64,000 bases of DNA from Acidiferrimicrobium sp. IK (GCF_025499425.1 NZ_JAIMCB010000006.1:1-64000), one strand, 5' to 3'; shown: positions 23,832 through 32,478, numbered from the stretch's first letter. Translations and numbers: made by a program. The notes: generated from the sequence alone by a model not told the origin.

Positions 23832-25208
23832 TCAGGCCTCTGAGGTGTAGCGATCGGCTACGGCGAGTGCCTGGTCGAGGATCTCCAGACCGGATCTGAC
23901 CTCGCCCTCGGTGATCGGGCAGGGCGGCACCACGTGGGTCCGGTTGAAGTGGGTGAACGGCCATAGCCCCATCTGCTTGCATGCCGCGGCGAACTCGGCC
24001 ATCGGCGCCGCCGCCGCGCCGGTCGCGTTGAACGGCACCAACGGTTCGCGAGTGGTGCGGTCCTTGACCAGCTCGAGCGCCCAGAACACGCCCAGGCCTC
24101 GGACCTCGCCGACAGATGGGTGCGTCTCGGCGAGGGAGGCGAGCGCGGGGCCGATCACGTCGCGTCCGAGGTCGCGGGCGTGGTCGACGATGCCTTCGTC
24201 GCGCATGACGGTGATCGATGCGAGCGCGGACGCGCAGGCAAGCGGATGCCCCGAGTAGGTGAGCCCTCCGGGGTATGGCCGCTCGGCGAAGCTGGCGGCG
24301 ACGCGCTCGGAGAGGACGACCCCCCCGAGGGGGACATAACCGGAGTTGACCCCCTTGGCGAAGGTGATCAAGTCCGGGACGACGCCCCATCGGTCGACGG
24401 CGAACCACTCGCCGCAGCGGCCGAATCCGGCCATGACCTCGTCGGCGATCATGACGATGCCGAACTCGTCACAGAGCTCCCGGACACCGGCGAGGTAGCC
24501 GTCGGGGGGGACGAGGATGCCATTGGTGCCGACGACGGTCTCCAGGATCACCGCGGCGACGGTGTGCGGTCCCTCGACGGCGATGATGTCTCGGAGGTGG
24601 CTGAGCGCGCGCTCCGCCTCCTCCGCCTCGCTCTGGGCGTGGAACGCCGAGCGGTACAGGTACGGTCCCCAGTACCGGACCACACCGGGCATCCCCGGCT
24701 CGGAGGCCCAGCGCCGCGGGTCGCCGGTCAGGGCGATGGCTCCAGCGGTGGCGCCATGGTAGCTGCGGTAGGCGGCGAGGACCTTGTGGCGGCCGGTGTG
24801 CAACCGGGCCATGCGGACGGCGTTCTCGTTGGCCTCGGCTCCGCCGTTGGTGAAGAACACCCGGTTGAGATCCCCCGGCGCGACCTCCGCGATGAGCCCG
24901 GCGGCCTCGCTGCGCACGTCGTTGGCGAAGGCGGGCTGGACGGTGCAGAGTCGCTGCGCCTGCTCGACGATCGCGGCAACGACCTTCGGGTGCTGGTAGC
25001 CGATGTTGATGTTGACCAGCTGCGAGGAGAAGTCCAAGAACCGGTTGCCCTGGTAATCGGTGAAGTACGAGCCGCTCGCCGACGCGATCGGCAAGGGGTC
25101 GATGAGGGCCTGCGCCGACCACGAGTGGAACACGTGGTCCCGGTCGAGGCGTCGGACGGTCGCCTCGTCGAGCGCGCTTTTGGTGGAGGACGTGTCGATC
25201 TGGGTCAC
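23832..25208 (-). CDS. Class III aminotransferase (beta-alanine/omega-amino acid:pyruvate type)
   Basis: The 458-aa PLP enzyme has FTNGGAEANENAVRMARLHTG near residue 115, YRSYHGATAGAIALTGDPRR, Asp in VMIADEVMAGFGRCGEWF and the Schiff-base Lys in LITFAKGVNSGYVPLGGV, then YPGGLTYSGHPLACASALA. The form SGYVPLGGV is usual for omega-amino acid and beta-alanine transaminases. GTG start, 4 bases after the stop of the CoA-acylating dehydrogenase gene upstream. With that enzyme it would convert a beta-amino acid to a semialdehyde and then to an acyl-CoA (inference). Confidence 0.92.
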   Translation of the reverse strand: MTQIDTSSTKSALDEATVRRLDRDHVFHSWSAQALIDPLPIASASGSYFTDYQGNRFLDFSSQLVNINIGYQHPKVVAAIVEQAQRLCTVQPAFANDVRSEAAGLIAEVAPGDLNRVFFTNGGAEANENAVRMARLHTGRHKVLAAYRSYHGATAGAIALTGDPRRWASEPGMPGVVRYWGPYLYRSAFHAQSEAEEAERALSHLRDIIAVEGPHTVAAVILETVVGTNGILVPPDGYLAGVRELCDEFGIVMIADEVMAGFGRCGEWFAVDRWGVVPDLITFAKGVNSGYVPLGGVVLSERVAASFAERPYPGGLTYSGHPLACASALASITVMRDEGIVDHARDLGRDVIGPALASLAETHPSVGEVRGLGVFWALELVKDRTTREPLVPFNATGAAAAPMAEFAAACKQMGLWPFTHFNRTHVVPPCPITEGEVRSGLEILDQALAVADRYTSEA

Positions 25209-25212
25209 GGCT

Positions 25213-26703
25213 CTACCTGGTCTGGGGGAAGCCGAGGTCCACGACAGACGTGGCGGGGTCCGGCCAGCGGGAGGTGACCACCTTGCCGCGGGTGTAGAAG
25301 TTGATCCCTTCCGGCCCGTACATGTGGCTGTCGCCGAACAGCGACGCCTTCCACCCGCCGAAGGAGTAGTAGGCCACCGGCACCGGGATCGCGACGTTGA
25401 TGCCGACCATCCCTACCTCCACCTCGTTTTGGAAGCGGCGCGCCGCGCCGCCGTCCCGGGTGAAGATCGCAGTGCCGTTGGCGTACGGATTGGAGTTGAT
25501 GAGCTCGAGCGCTTCGCCGAAAGTGTCGCGGCGCACCACCGAAAGCACCGGCCCGAAGATCTCGTCGGCGTAGACGCTGGCGTCGGCCTCGACGTGGTCG
25601 AGGAGGGTGGCCCCGAGGAAGAAGCCGCTCGTCGGGAGCTCCCCGTGGCGGCCGTCGACGACGACGGTCGCCCCTGACTCCGACCCGCGGTCGATGTAGC
25701 CAGCGACGCGGTCGCGGTGTTCCGCGGTGATCAGCGGGCCCATGTCGGTGTCGGGACTGGAACCGGGCCCGACCCTCAGCTTCGGAAGGCGTGAGGCGAT
25801 GGCGTCCACCAGGCGGTCGCCGATCCCGCCTACCGCCACCACTACCGAGATGGCCATGCACCGCTCGCCGGCCGCCCCGTAGCCCGCTGATACCGCCGCG
25901 TCGGCGGCGAGGTCCACGTCGGCGTCGGGCAGAACCACCATGTGGTTCTTGGCCCCGCCGAGGGCCTGAACCCGCTTCCCTGCGGCCGTCGCCGTCTCGT
26001 AGATGGACTTGGCGATCGGGGTAGAGCCGACGAAACTGACGGCGGCGATGTCATCGTGGGCGAGAAGCGCATCGACGGCCACCTTGTCGCCCTGCAACAC
26101 GGTGAAGACGCCGTCGGGCAGACCGGCCTCCTTCCACATCTCCGCCAGGAGCAGCGACGCCGAGGGGTCCTTCTCACTGGGTTTGAGCACGAAGGCGTTG
26201 CCGCAGGCGATGGCGTTGGCGCACATCCACAACGGCACCATCACCGGGAAGTTGAACGGCGTGATGCCCGCGACCACACCGAGTGGCTGTCGGAGGGAAT
26301 AGGTGTCCACCCCGGTGGACACCTGCTCGGAGTAGGAGCCCTTCACCAGGTGAGGGACGCCGGTGGCGAACTCGACGTTCTCCAGTCCCCGGGCGACCTC
26401 GCCGGCGGCATCGGAGAGCACCTTGCCGTGCTCGGCGGTGATCACCATGGCCAGCTCGTCCTGGCGGGCGTGGAGGATCTCGCGGAAGTTGAACATGACC
26501 GCGGCGCGCTGCGAGAGGGAACTGCGGGCCCAGTCCTGGGCGGCGGCCCGTGCCGTTGAGACCGCCTCGTCGACCTCGCGCTGGTCCGCCAAGGCGACCG
26601 ATCCGGTCTTCTCTCCGGTGGCGGGGTCGTACACGGCGGAGGACCGACCTGAGGTCCCCTCGACCAGTCGGCCAGCGACCCAGTGATGTATCTGTTTGCT
26701 CAC
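25213..26703 (-). CDS. mmsA: CoA-acylating (methyl)malonate-semialdehyde dehydrogenase
   Basis: The 496-aa ALDH-superfamily enzyme has GITPFNFPVMVPLWMCANAI, then FVLKPSEKDPSASLLLAEMW and VSFVGSTPIAKSIYETA. GGAKNHMVVLPDADV lacks the general-base Glu, as in this subfamily. The catalytic Cys is in GAAGERCMAISVVVAVGG, and FTGDGGAARRFQ-like IFTRDGGAARRFQNEVEVGM and YSFGGWKASLFGDSHMYGPEG follow. These are diagnostic of MmsA, which makes acetyl- or propionyl-CoA from malonate or methylmalonate semialdehyde. GTG at 26703. Divergent from the MocR-type regulator 48 bases away, which probably controls it. Confidence 0.93.
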   Translation of the reverse strand: MSKQIHHWVAGRLVEGTSGRSSAVYDPATGEKTGSVALADQREVDEAVSTARAAAQDWARSSLSQRAAVMFNFREILHARQDELAMVITAEHGKVLSDAAGEVARGLENVEFATGVPHLVKGSYSEQVSTGVDTYSLRQPLGVVAGITPFNFPVMVPLWMCANAIACGNAFVLKPSEKDPSASLLLAEMWKEAGLPDGVFTVLQGDKVAVDALLAHDDIAAVSFVGSTPIAKSIYETATAAGKRVQALGGAKNHMVVLPDADVDLAADAAVSAGYGAAGERCMAISVVVAVGGIGDRLVDAIASRLPKLRVGPGSSPDTDMGPLITAEHRDRVAGYIDRGSESGATVVVDGRHGELPTSGFFLGATLLDHVEADASVYADEIFGPVLSVVRRDTFGEALELINSNPYANGTAIFTRDGGAARRFQNEVEVGMVGINVAIPVPVAYYSFGGWKASLFGDSHMYGPEGINFYTRGKVVTSRWPDPATSVVDLGFPQTR

Positions 26704-26731
26704 ACCGCCGAACCTACGTGTGAGTCGGCGG

Positions 26732-26754
26732 GCACACAATAGTATCTTTGTGTG
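26732..26754 (+). promoter_or_regulatory. Palindrome and -10 box of the leaderless MocR gene, in the mmsA divergent region
   Basis: CACACAA and TTGTGTG are perfect inverted arms with an 8-base centre. A TAGTAT -10-like box falls in this centre, and GTG at 26752 starts just downstream of it, the spacing seen for leaderless actinobacterial transcripts. The GTG codon lies inside the right arm, so a bound regulator would cover the start. Confidence 0.55.
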
Positions 26755-28101
26755 GTTACAAACGCAGGAGCGGTGATCGGTGAGCGCCTGGTCGAGCGGA
26801 CCAGCCGGGGCCTGGCGCAAGCCGTCCACGACGCGGTGGCCGACGGCACGCTGAGCGAGGGAATGAGGCTCCCGCCGATCCGCTCGCTGGCCTTGCAACT
26901 GGGGCTTTCTCCCAGCACGGTCAGCGCGGCGTGGGAACAGCTGTCGCAGGCGCGCGCGATCCGCACCGACGGGCGGCGGGGTACGACGATCGCTCCGTTG
27001 CGGGTGATCGGCCCGGCCCGCTATCGGCGGGCGCTGGAGCGCAGCGCCTCTTTCGCGCTGGACCTATCTACCGGCGTCCCCGACGCGTCGCTCCTCCCCG
27101 ACCTCACCGACGCACTGAGGGGGCTCCATCACACGTGGACCCCCGGCAACTACCTGGTCCGGCCGGTGATCGACGACCTCGAGGAGGTGCTGCGCCGCGA
27201 CTGGCCGTATGCGCCGGAGGGGATGACGATCGTCGACGGCGCGATGGACGCCCTCGATCAGGTGTCATCGCTGCTGCTTCGTCCCGGCGGCACCGTCGTG
27301 GTCGAGCATCCCAGCTTCCCGCCGCTGCTCGACCTCCTCGACGCCCTCGGCGTCCGCACCATCGGTGTCGATGTCGATGAGCGAGGGATGCTCCCCGGCC
27401 CGCTCGCAGCGGCGATGAGATCCAACCCCGAGGCCGTCTTCCTCCAGCCGAGGGCGCAGAACCCCACCGGGGCCTCTATGGATCCCGACCGGGCCGAGCA
27501 ACTCGCCGACGTGCTCCGCGCCGGCGCGGCGATGGTCGTCGAGGACGACTCGGCGGGCGCGGTGTCTTCCTGGCCGCCGGTAAGTCTGGCGCGCTGGCTG
27601 CCCGAACGGACCGTCCACGTCCGCAGCTTCTCCAAGTCCCACGGTCCTGACCTCCGGCTCGCGGCGGTCAGCGGACCGGAGGCCGTAATCGGCAGGTTGA
27701 TGGAGCGACGACTGCTGGGGCAGGGCTGGACCAGCTGGCTGCTACAAACGGTGCTGCTCGACCTGCTCACGAGCCGGGCCGCCAGGGCGCAAGTCAAGCG
27801 GGCCCGGTACACCTACGCCCGCCGCCGCGAGAGCATCGTCAAGGAGCTGGAACGCCTCGACATCCCGGTCGCGGCACCCGACGGGCTGAACCTGTGGCTC
27901 CCGGTTCGCGACGAACCGGCCGCCCTCTTGCACCTGGCCACCAACGGCGTCGGCGCGGCAGCCGGCAGCCCGTTCGCCACCCGGCAGAACCACGCTCCCC
28001 ATCTCCGGGTGACCGTAGGCCTGGTAACCGGCGACGCCAGGCCGGTGGCCGAACTTCTGGCCCAAGCAGCGCGGGCCGCCCCGTGGTCGGGGCCCCGGTA
28101 G
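26752..28101 (+). CDS. MocR/PdxR-type GntR regulator with aminotransferase domain
   Basis: The 449-aa product has an N-terminal GntR-like winged helix (GLAQAVHDAVADGTLSEGMR, LPPIRSLALQLGLSPSTVSAAW) and a class I aminotransferase-like domain with PRAQNPTGASM, VVEDDSAGAVSSW and a PLP-type Lys in VRSFSKSHGPDLRLAAVSG. MocR proteins use PLP to sense amino acids or aldehydes and usually act on a divergent gene, here the mmsA and aminotransferase pair. GTG start in a palindrome, with no Shine-Dalgarno sequence. Confidence 0.92.
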   Translation: MVTNAGAVIGERLVERTSRGLAQAVHDAVADGTLSEGMRLPPIRSLALQLGLSPSTVSAAWEQLSQARAIRTDGRRGTTIAPLRVIGPARYRRALERSASFALDLSTGVPDASLLPDLTDALRGLHHTWTPGNYLVRPVIDDLEEVLRRDWPYAPEGMTIVDGAMDALDQVSSLLLRPGGTVVVEHPSFPPLLDLLDALGVRTIGVDVDERGMLPGPLAAAMRSNPEAVFLQPRAQNPTGASMDPDRAEQLADVLRAGAAMVVEDDSAGAVSSWPPVSLARWLPERTVHVRSFSKSHGPDLRLAAVSGPEAVIGRLMERRLLGQGWTSWLLQTVLLDLLTSRAARAQVKRARYTYARRRESIVKELERLDIPVAAPDGLNLWLPVRDEPAALLHLATNGVGAAAGSPFATRQNHAPHLRVTVGLVTGDARPVAELLAQAARAAPWSGPR

Positions 28102-28105
28102 ATCC

Positions 28106-28384
28106 TCAGTGACTCCGCATGGCGACGCGCTCGGTGCTCAGCACGCCGACGGTTCGCTGCACGAAGGTCATCACCTGGTCGACCACCTCCCCAGGACCGC
28201 TCACCTCCACGACCAGAAGCCCGAAGACACCGGCGCGAGGCGGCTCGTACGCCAGCCGCTCGTAGGGGAGGCGCCGTACCCGCAGCACCCCGAGCAGACG
28301 CTCGAGAGGGTCCTGAGCCCCGCCGTGGATGCGAATCTCGAGGCGCCACTGCGCGGCGCCGGCGGTGTCCGGCTCGTCCGGCAT
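28106..28384 (-). CDS. ACT-domain protein (acetolactate synthase small-subunit-like)
   Basis: The 92-aa product reads WRLEIRIHGGAQDPLERLLG, then VLRVRRLPYERLAYEPPRAG and VFGLLVVEVSGPGEVVDQVM. The beta-alpha-beta pattern and the motif around HGGAQDPLERLLGVLRVR-x-LPYERL resemble IlvN/ACT regulatory subunits. It stops 5 bases from the convergent MocR gene and diverges from the E1 beta gene. With no catalytic IlvB nearby, it may be a stand-alone amino-acid sensor. ATG at 28384 is the likely start; an in-frame ATG about 33 bases upstream is an alternative. Confidence 0.7.
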   Translation of the reverse strand: MPDEPDTAGAAQWRLEIRIHGGAQDPLERLLGVLRVRRLPYERLAYEPPRAGVFGLLVVEVSGPGEVVDQVMTFVQRTVGVLSTERVAMRSH

Positions 28385-28408
28385 CAGCGCCTGCGTCCGG
28401 TGTGATAC

Positions 28409-28438
28409 TTGACACATGGCATGCCGCTGCACTGTACT
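28409..28438 (+). promoter_or_regulatory. Candidate promoter of the E1 beta-alpha operon
   Basis: TTGACA at 28409-28414, an 18-base spacer and TGTACT at 28433-28438. ATG at 28448 would lie about 10 bases downstream of the -10 box, so the transcript could be nearly leaderless. Confidence 0.5.
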
Positions 28439-28447
28439 GCCATGCAT

Positions 28448-29527
28448 ATGGTTGGTGCTAGGGCGGAGCTGACGGACGTTCATCCAACTTATGGCCCGGT
28501 TGAGGTCACGTCTGGCTGGTTCGAGCAGCCCGGTGCGCGGTCCGAAGTGAGGGAGGGCGGCGTCACCTATCTCGATGCGGTCACCGCAGCGCTGGAAGAC
28601 GAGATGACTCTCGACGAGCGGGTCGTGCTCATCGGGGAGGACATCGGGGTCATGGGCGGCGCGTTCCGGGCCACTCGCGGACTGTTCGACCGCTTCGGCG
28701 CCGAGCGGGTGATCGACACACCGATCTCGGAGACCGCCATCGTGGGCGGCGCCATCGGAATGGCCATCGCTGGGCTGCGCCCCGTCGCCGAGCTGCAGTT
28801 CGCCGATTTCATCTCCTGTGCCTACGACCAGATCGTTACCGAGGCAGCGAAGCTGCATTACCGATTCGGGGTCCCGGTCCCACTCGTCATCCGAGCTCCC
28901 TCCGGCGGCGGGGTGGGCGCTGGCCCGTTCCATTCGCAGAACCCAGAAGGGATCTTCGCCCACGTCCCAGGGCTCAAGGTGGTCTGCCCCTGGTCGGTGC
29001 AAGACGCATACCATCTCCTGCGCGCCGCGATACGCGACCCCAATCCGGTGTTGTTCTTCGAGCACAAGGCGCTGTACCGATCGCAGCGGGGCGATCTCAC
29101 CCGGTCGCAACCCGCCCAGCCGCTCGGCCGAGCCGCCGTCAGGCGTTCCGGTGGGGACGTCACGCTCTTGAGCTATGGGGGGCTCGTCGGTCGTTGCTTG
29201 GAGGTGGCTGACCTCCTGCACGCGGAGGGCGCTTCGGTCGAGGTCATCGACCTTCGCACGGTGTACCCCCTCGACATCGAGACGATCCTGGCGTCGGTCA
29301 CCAAGACCTCCCGTCTTGTCGTCGTCCACGAGGACACCTTGAGCTCCGGTATCGGTGCGGAGGTCGCCGCTCGGGTGGCAGAGCACGCCTTTCACTGTCT
29401 CGATGCCCCGATACGAAGGATCACCGCGCCAGACACCCCGGTGCCGTTCGCGCTTCCCCTGGAAACCGCCTTCATCCCATCGGCGTCGCGCATAGCGGAG
29501 GGAGTACGCGCGTGCCTGACCTACTGA
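28448..29527 (+). CDS. 2-oxoacid dehydrogenase E1 component, beta subunit
   Basis: The 359-aa product has TYLDAVTAALEDEMTLDERV, VLIGEDIGVMGGAFRATRGL, the TPP-contacting Glu in TPISETAIVGGAIGMAIAG, then FADFISCAYDQIVTEAAK and EHKALYRSQRG, with the C-terminal transketolase domain VIDLRTVYPLDIETIL. This is a full E1 beta of the branched-chain/pyruvate family. About 35 N-terminal residues before REGGVTYLDAV are not conserved, so a GTG at 28547 is an alternative start. Overlaps the alpha subunit by 16 bases; the order beta-alpha is reversed from the common alpha-beta. Confidence 0.9.
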   Translation: MVGARAELTDVHPTYGPVEVTSGWFEQPGARSEVREGGVTYLDAVTAALEDEMTLDERVVLIGEDIGVMGGAFRATRGLFDRFGAERVIDTPISETAIVGGAIGMAIAGLRPVAELQFADFISCAYDQIVTEAAKLHYRFGVPVPLVIRAPSGGGVGAGPFHSQNPEGIFAHVPGLKVVCPWSVQDAYHLLRAAIRDPNPVLFFEHKALYRSQRGDLTRSQPAQPLGRAAVRRSGGDVTLLSYGGLVGRCLEVADLLHAEGASVEVIDLRTVYPLDIETILASVTKTSRLVVVHEDTLSSGIGAEVAARVAEHAFHCLDAPIRRITAPDTPVPFALPLETAFIPSASRIAEGVRACLTY

Positions 29528-30573
29528 ACCCGCCGCCGGGCGCCGAGCCCGACCGCGGCGGCCAAGTAACCCGCGGCCCGGCCACCCCTGAGTCCCTCAC
29601 GGTGATGCGGTCCCTGCTTCGGTGGATGGTGCTCAGTCGGGCCGTGGAGGACCGCCTCCGCACCATGTACCAGCAATCACGCCTGCGGGGACGGCTCATC
29701 TCCGGGCGGGGACAGGAGGCCACCGCCGTCGGTGCGGCATACGCCCTGGGGGCCCTCGACGTCGTGGCGCCGGTGCATCGCGACCTAGGCGTCCACCTGG
29801 TGCGCGGCACGCCGGTCCTGGATGTCGTCCGCCACTACCTGGGCCGCGCCGCGGGCCCCTCGGGCGGCCGGGACGGGGACATCCACATGGGGGAATGGCA
29901 TCGCGGCGTCTTCCCGATGGTCTCGCACCTACCTGACTCCTGGCCGGTCATGGCGGGCGTGGGACTCGCCTTCAAGCTGCGCGGCGAGTCGCGCGTCGCT
30001 ATGGCCCTGTGCGGGGACGGAGCGACATCGGTTGGCACGTGGCACGAGGCGGTCAACTTCGCAGCCGTGTTCGAGACGCCCACCGTGTTCGTGGTGGAGA
30101 ACAACCAGTACGCCTACTCCACACCGACCTCCCGCCAGTACAGAGTCGAGCATCTCGCCGAGCGCGCTTCGGCCTACGGGATCCCCGGTGTCCGCGTTGA
30201 CGGCAATGACGCCGTCGCGGTCTACCGGGCCTGCCTGGCCGCGGTCGAGTCCGCCCGCTCAGGCGGCGGTCCGACCCTGATCGAGACCGAGACGTTCCGC
30301 GTCGACGGTCACGCCATCCATGACGACGCCAGGTACGTGCCGGAGGAGTTACGGCTGGCATGGCAGGCGCGGGACCCCATCGACCGCCTCGCGGAGGCCT
30401 TCTGTCGCCACGGAGGGACCGCTGCCGAAGTGCAGACGATGAAGAGGGAAGCAGCCGCCGAGGTACGAGCCGCCGTGGCCCAAGCCGAGACCGAACCCCT
30501 CCCGGATCCGGTGACACTTACCGACGGGGTGTATGCGCCGGCCCTGGAACAACATGCCCAAACACAGCGCTAG
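29512..30573 (+). CDS. 2-oxoacid dehydrogenase E1 component, alpha subunit
   Basis: The 353-aa product has the TPP motif ALCGDGATSVGTWHEAVNFA to VENNQYAYS (GDG-N26-NN type). It also has RGRLISGRGQEATAVGAAYA, the phosphorylation-loop-like region YGIPGVRVDGNDAVAVYRAC and IETETFRVDGHAIHDDARYV. GTG start inside the end of the beta gene. No E2 (lipoyl acyltransferase) or E3 gene is present in the window, so partner subunits must be encoded elsewhere, or the E1 acts as a decarboxylase on its own. Confidence 0.92.
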   Translation: MPDLLNPPPGAEPDRGGQVTRGPATPESLTVMRSLLRWMVLSRAVEDRLRTMYQQSRLRGRLISGRGQEATAVGAAYALGALDVVAPVHRDLGVHLVRGTPVLDVVRHYLGRAAGPSGGRDGDIHMGEWHRGVFPMVSHLPDSWPVMAGVGLAFKLRGESRVAMALCGDGATSVGTWHEAVNFAAVFETPTVFVVENNQYAYSTPTSRQYRVEHLAERASAYGIPGVRVDGNDAVAVYRACLAAVESARSGGGPTLIETETFRVDGHAIHDDARYVPEELRLAWQARDPIDRLAEAFCRHGGTAAEVQTMKREAAAEVRAAVAQAETEPLPDPVTLTDGVYAPALEQHAQTQR

Positions 30574-31132
30574 GCCAGAGGGTCCGCCGCCCGCGGGAGC
30601 CGTGGACCCGCCCCAGCCGCGCGCCGTCACCCGCAGGGATGTCGTGCGTTCGGTGGGGCCCTCCCCCCTCGACGAGGTTGACCTGCGAATCCTGGGCCTG
30701 CTCACCCGCGACGCCAGGCTCTCGGTTCGGGCCATCGGCCGTGACCTGGGCAAGTCGCCGGGGGCGATCTCGGAACGCATCGATCGCATGGAACGAGCCG
30801 GGGTGATCCGCGGGTACCACGCTGAGATCGACCCTGCAGCGATCGGATACGGGACCGAGGTGTTCGTCGGCCTGCGCACCGACCAGGGGCCATACCTCGA
30901 AGACGCCATCGCCCAGCTCTCCACCGTGCCCGAGGTAGCGTCCATCCACGTGGTCACCGGCCAGTGGGACGTCATCGTCGGACTGCGGGTGCGGGATCAT
31001 CAACATCTCCGTGACCTGGTGCTGTCGCAGGTGTGGAAGGTCTCCGGCTTCTTGCACAGCGAGACGCTTCTCGTGCTGGAGAGCCATGCCGGGCCACCGG
31101 ACTGGTTCGCCAAGGTCGCCGCCCTCGAATAG
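30533..31132 (+). CDS. Lrp/AsnC family transcriptional regulator
   Basis: The 199-aa product has a Pro-rich N-terminal tail of about 45 residues, then the AsnC HTH (LDEVDLRILGLLTRDARLSV, GRDLGKSPGAISERIDRMER, AGVIRGYHAEID) and the RAM ligand-sensing domain (EVFVGLRTDQGPYLEDAIAQ, VTGQWDVIVGLRV). ATG at 30533 overlaps the E1 alpha gene; ATG at 30554 is an equally possible start. Its place suggests control of the E1 genes in response to an amino acid. Confidence 0.9.
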   Translation: MRRPWNNMPKHSARPEGPPPAGAVDPPQPRAVTRRDVVRSVGPSPLDEVDLRILGLLTRDARLSVRAIGRDLGKSPGAISERIDRMERAGVIRGYHAEIDPAAIGYGTEVFVGLRTDQGPYLEDAIAQLSTVPEVASIHVVTGQWDVIVGLRVRDHQHLRDLVLSQVWKVSGFLHSETLLVLESHAGPPDWFAKVAALE

Positions 31133-31212
31133 CCGGAGGCCCGGTGCTCGTCGGGGCCGCTTCCACCTCCGCAACAGCGAACCGTGACGGTCATCCCAGC
31201 AGGAGGGGCGAG

Positions 31213-31344
31213 ATGCGGCTCGCCGAGATGGACAAGACCCGCCCGGTCATCGTGCTCGCCCGCAACCCGGTAGGCCGCTACCTCGACGCTGTGCTGGTCG
31301 CCCCGGCTGTCACCGAGGCGGCAGCTCGTCGAGAGATCACGTGA
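31213..31344 (+). pseudogene. Truncated MazF/PemK-like remnant
   Basis: In frame from about 31201 the sequence reads RRGEMRLAEMDKTRPVIVLA, then RNPVGRYLDAVLVAPAV and a stop at 31342. This matches the first 40 residues of MazF/PemK toxins (GEIxWAxxDKTRPVLVL). ATG at 31213 has a perfect AGGAGG (31200-31205) before it, so a 43-aa peptide could be made, but the catalytic C-terminal half is absent. No antitoxin is visible next to it. Confidence 0.6.
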
Positions 31345-31347
31345 CTC

Positions 31348-32478
31348 TCAGGCAGACCCGGCGGTCTCCGCGGCGAGGAGGGCGACGACGTCGGCGAACG
31401 ACTCCCGCTCGGCGTACGCCCGGCGCTGACGGTCCGCGCTGTTGCCGTCGGTGAGGATCCGATCGACTCCGTTCTCCGCGCGGTCCCGGTCACCGCTGGC
31501 GTCGAGGGCCGGGCCGCACCAGTCGAGCAGCTCGCCGACCACCTCCCGGGCGGGGGCCAGGCGGCCGTTTCGGGGGCTGATCAGCTCCCCGTTCAGGCCG
31601 TGGCGGGCGGCGCCGCGCACTGCGGCCTCCAGCACCTCGGTGCGCAGGTCCGCGGTCTTCGACGGCGGCGTGCAGGCCGGGTCCAGCGCGGCGCGCACCA
31701 CCGCCCGGGCGAGAGAGGCGACGGTGAGCCCGTCGTCGAGGCGGGGGCAGGCGTCCGCGACGCGCAGCTCGACGGTGGGGAAGCGGACCGATGGGCGCAG
31801 ATCCCAGTAAAGGTTGGTCCCGTCGTCGACCGCGCCGGCGGCGACGAGCGCGTCGACGAGAGCGGCGAAGTCGGCCCAGTCGGTCATGGCGTGAGGGACC
31901 CCGGTCTGGGGCCAGCGGCGAAAGACCGGCGTGCGGAAGCTGGCGAACCCGGTGTCGCGGCCTTCCCAGTACGGGGAGCTGGCGCTCAACGCCAGGAGCG
32001 GGCCGAGCCACCCGCGGGTCGCGTTGAGGGCCCGGATGCGGTCGTCGGGGTCGGGGACCCCGACGTGGACGTGGAGCCCGCAGATGACCGTCTCGAGTGC
32101 GACTTGGGCCATCGCCCGCTCCAGGTCGTGGTAGCGGGTCTTGTCGGTGACCTCCTGATCCGCCCACCGGGCGGTCGGGTGCGACCCGACCGCGACCAAG
32201 TGGCAGTCCACGGTTCCCGCCGCGGCGCCGACCTGCTCGCGGAGGCGGATCAGGTGGGTGGCGGCGTCCTCGATGGTGGCGCAGACTGGGGTCGCCACCT
32301 CGACCTGGCTGCGGAGCAGCTCGGGGTCGATGTCCTCTCCGAACACGGAGCGTACGACCCGCCGGACGGTCGCGCTGTCTTGGCGCAGATCGCCGGCGCC
32401 CCGGTCGACGAGCAGATACTCCTCTTCGACGCCGAGGCGCCAGGCGTCGTCGTCGCTGGGGGCGGCTGGCGAAGGCAT
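31348..32478 (-). CDS. YbdK-type carboxylate-amine ligase (glutamate-cysteine ligase family 2)
   Basis: The 376-aa product has the GCS2 start RLGVEEEYLLVDRGAGDLRQ, then LRSQVEVATPVCATIEDAAT, GLHVHVGVPDPDDRIRALNA and STYWEGRDTG-like SASSPYWEGRDTGFASFRTP, with TVELRVADACPRLDDGL. Length and motifs match the weak gamma-glutamylcysteine synthetase/carboxylate-amine ligases common in actinobacteria. ATG at 32478. In a minus-strand group with the membrane protein and molybdopterin enzyme upstream, 44 bases away. The in vivo substrate of this family is often unknown. Confidence 0.92.
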   Translation of the reverse strand: MPSPAAPSDDDAWRLGVEEEYLLVDRGAGDLRQDSATVRRVVRSVFGEDIDPELLRSQVEVATPVCATIEDAATHLIRLREQVGAAAGTVDCHLVAVGSHPTARWADQEVTDKTRYHDLERAMAQVALETVICGLHVHVGVPDPDDRIRALNATRGWLGPLLALSASSPYWEGRDTGFASFRTPVFRRWPQTGVPHAMTDWADFAALVDALVAAGAVDDGTNLYWDLRPSVRFPTVELRVADACPRLDDGLTVASLARAVVRAALDPACTPPSKTADLRTEVLEAAVRGAARHGLNGELISPRNGRLAPAREVVGELLDWCGPALDASGDRDRAENGVDRILTDGNSADRQRRAYAERESFADVVALLAAETAGSA

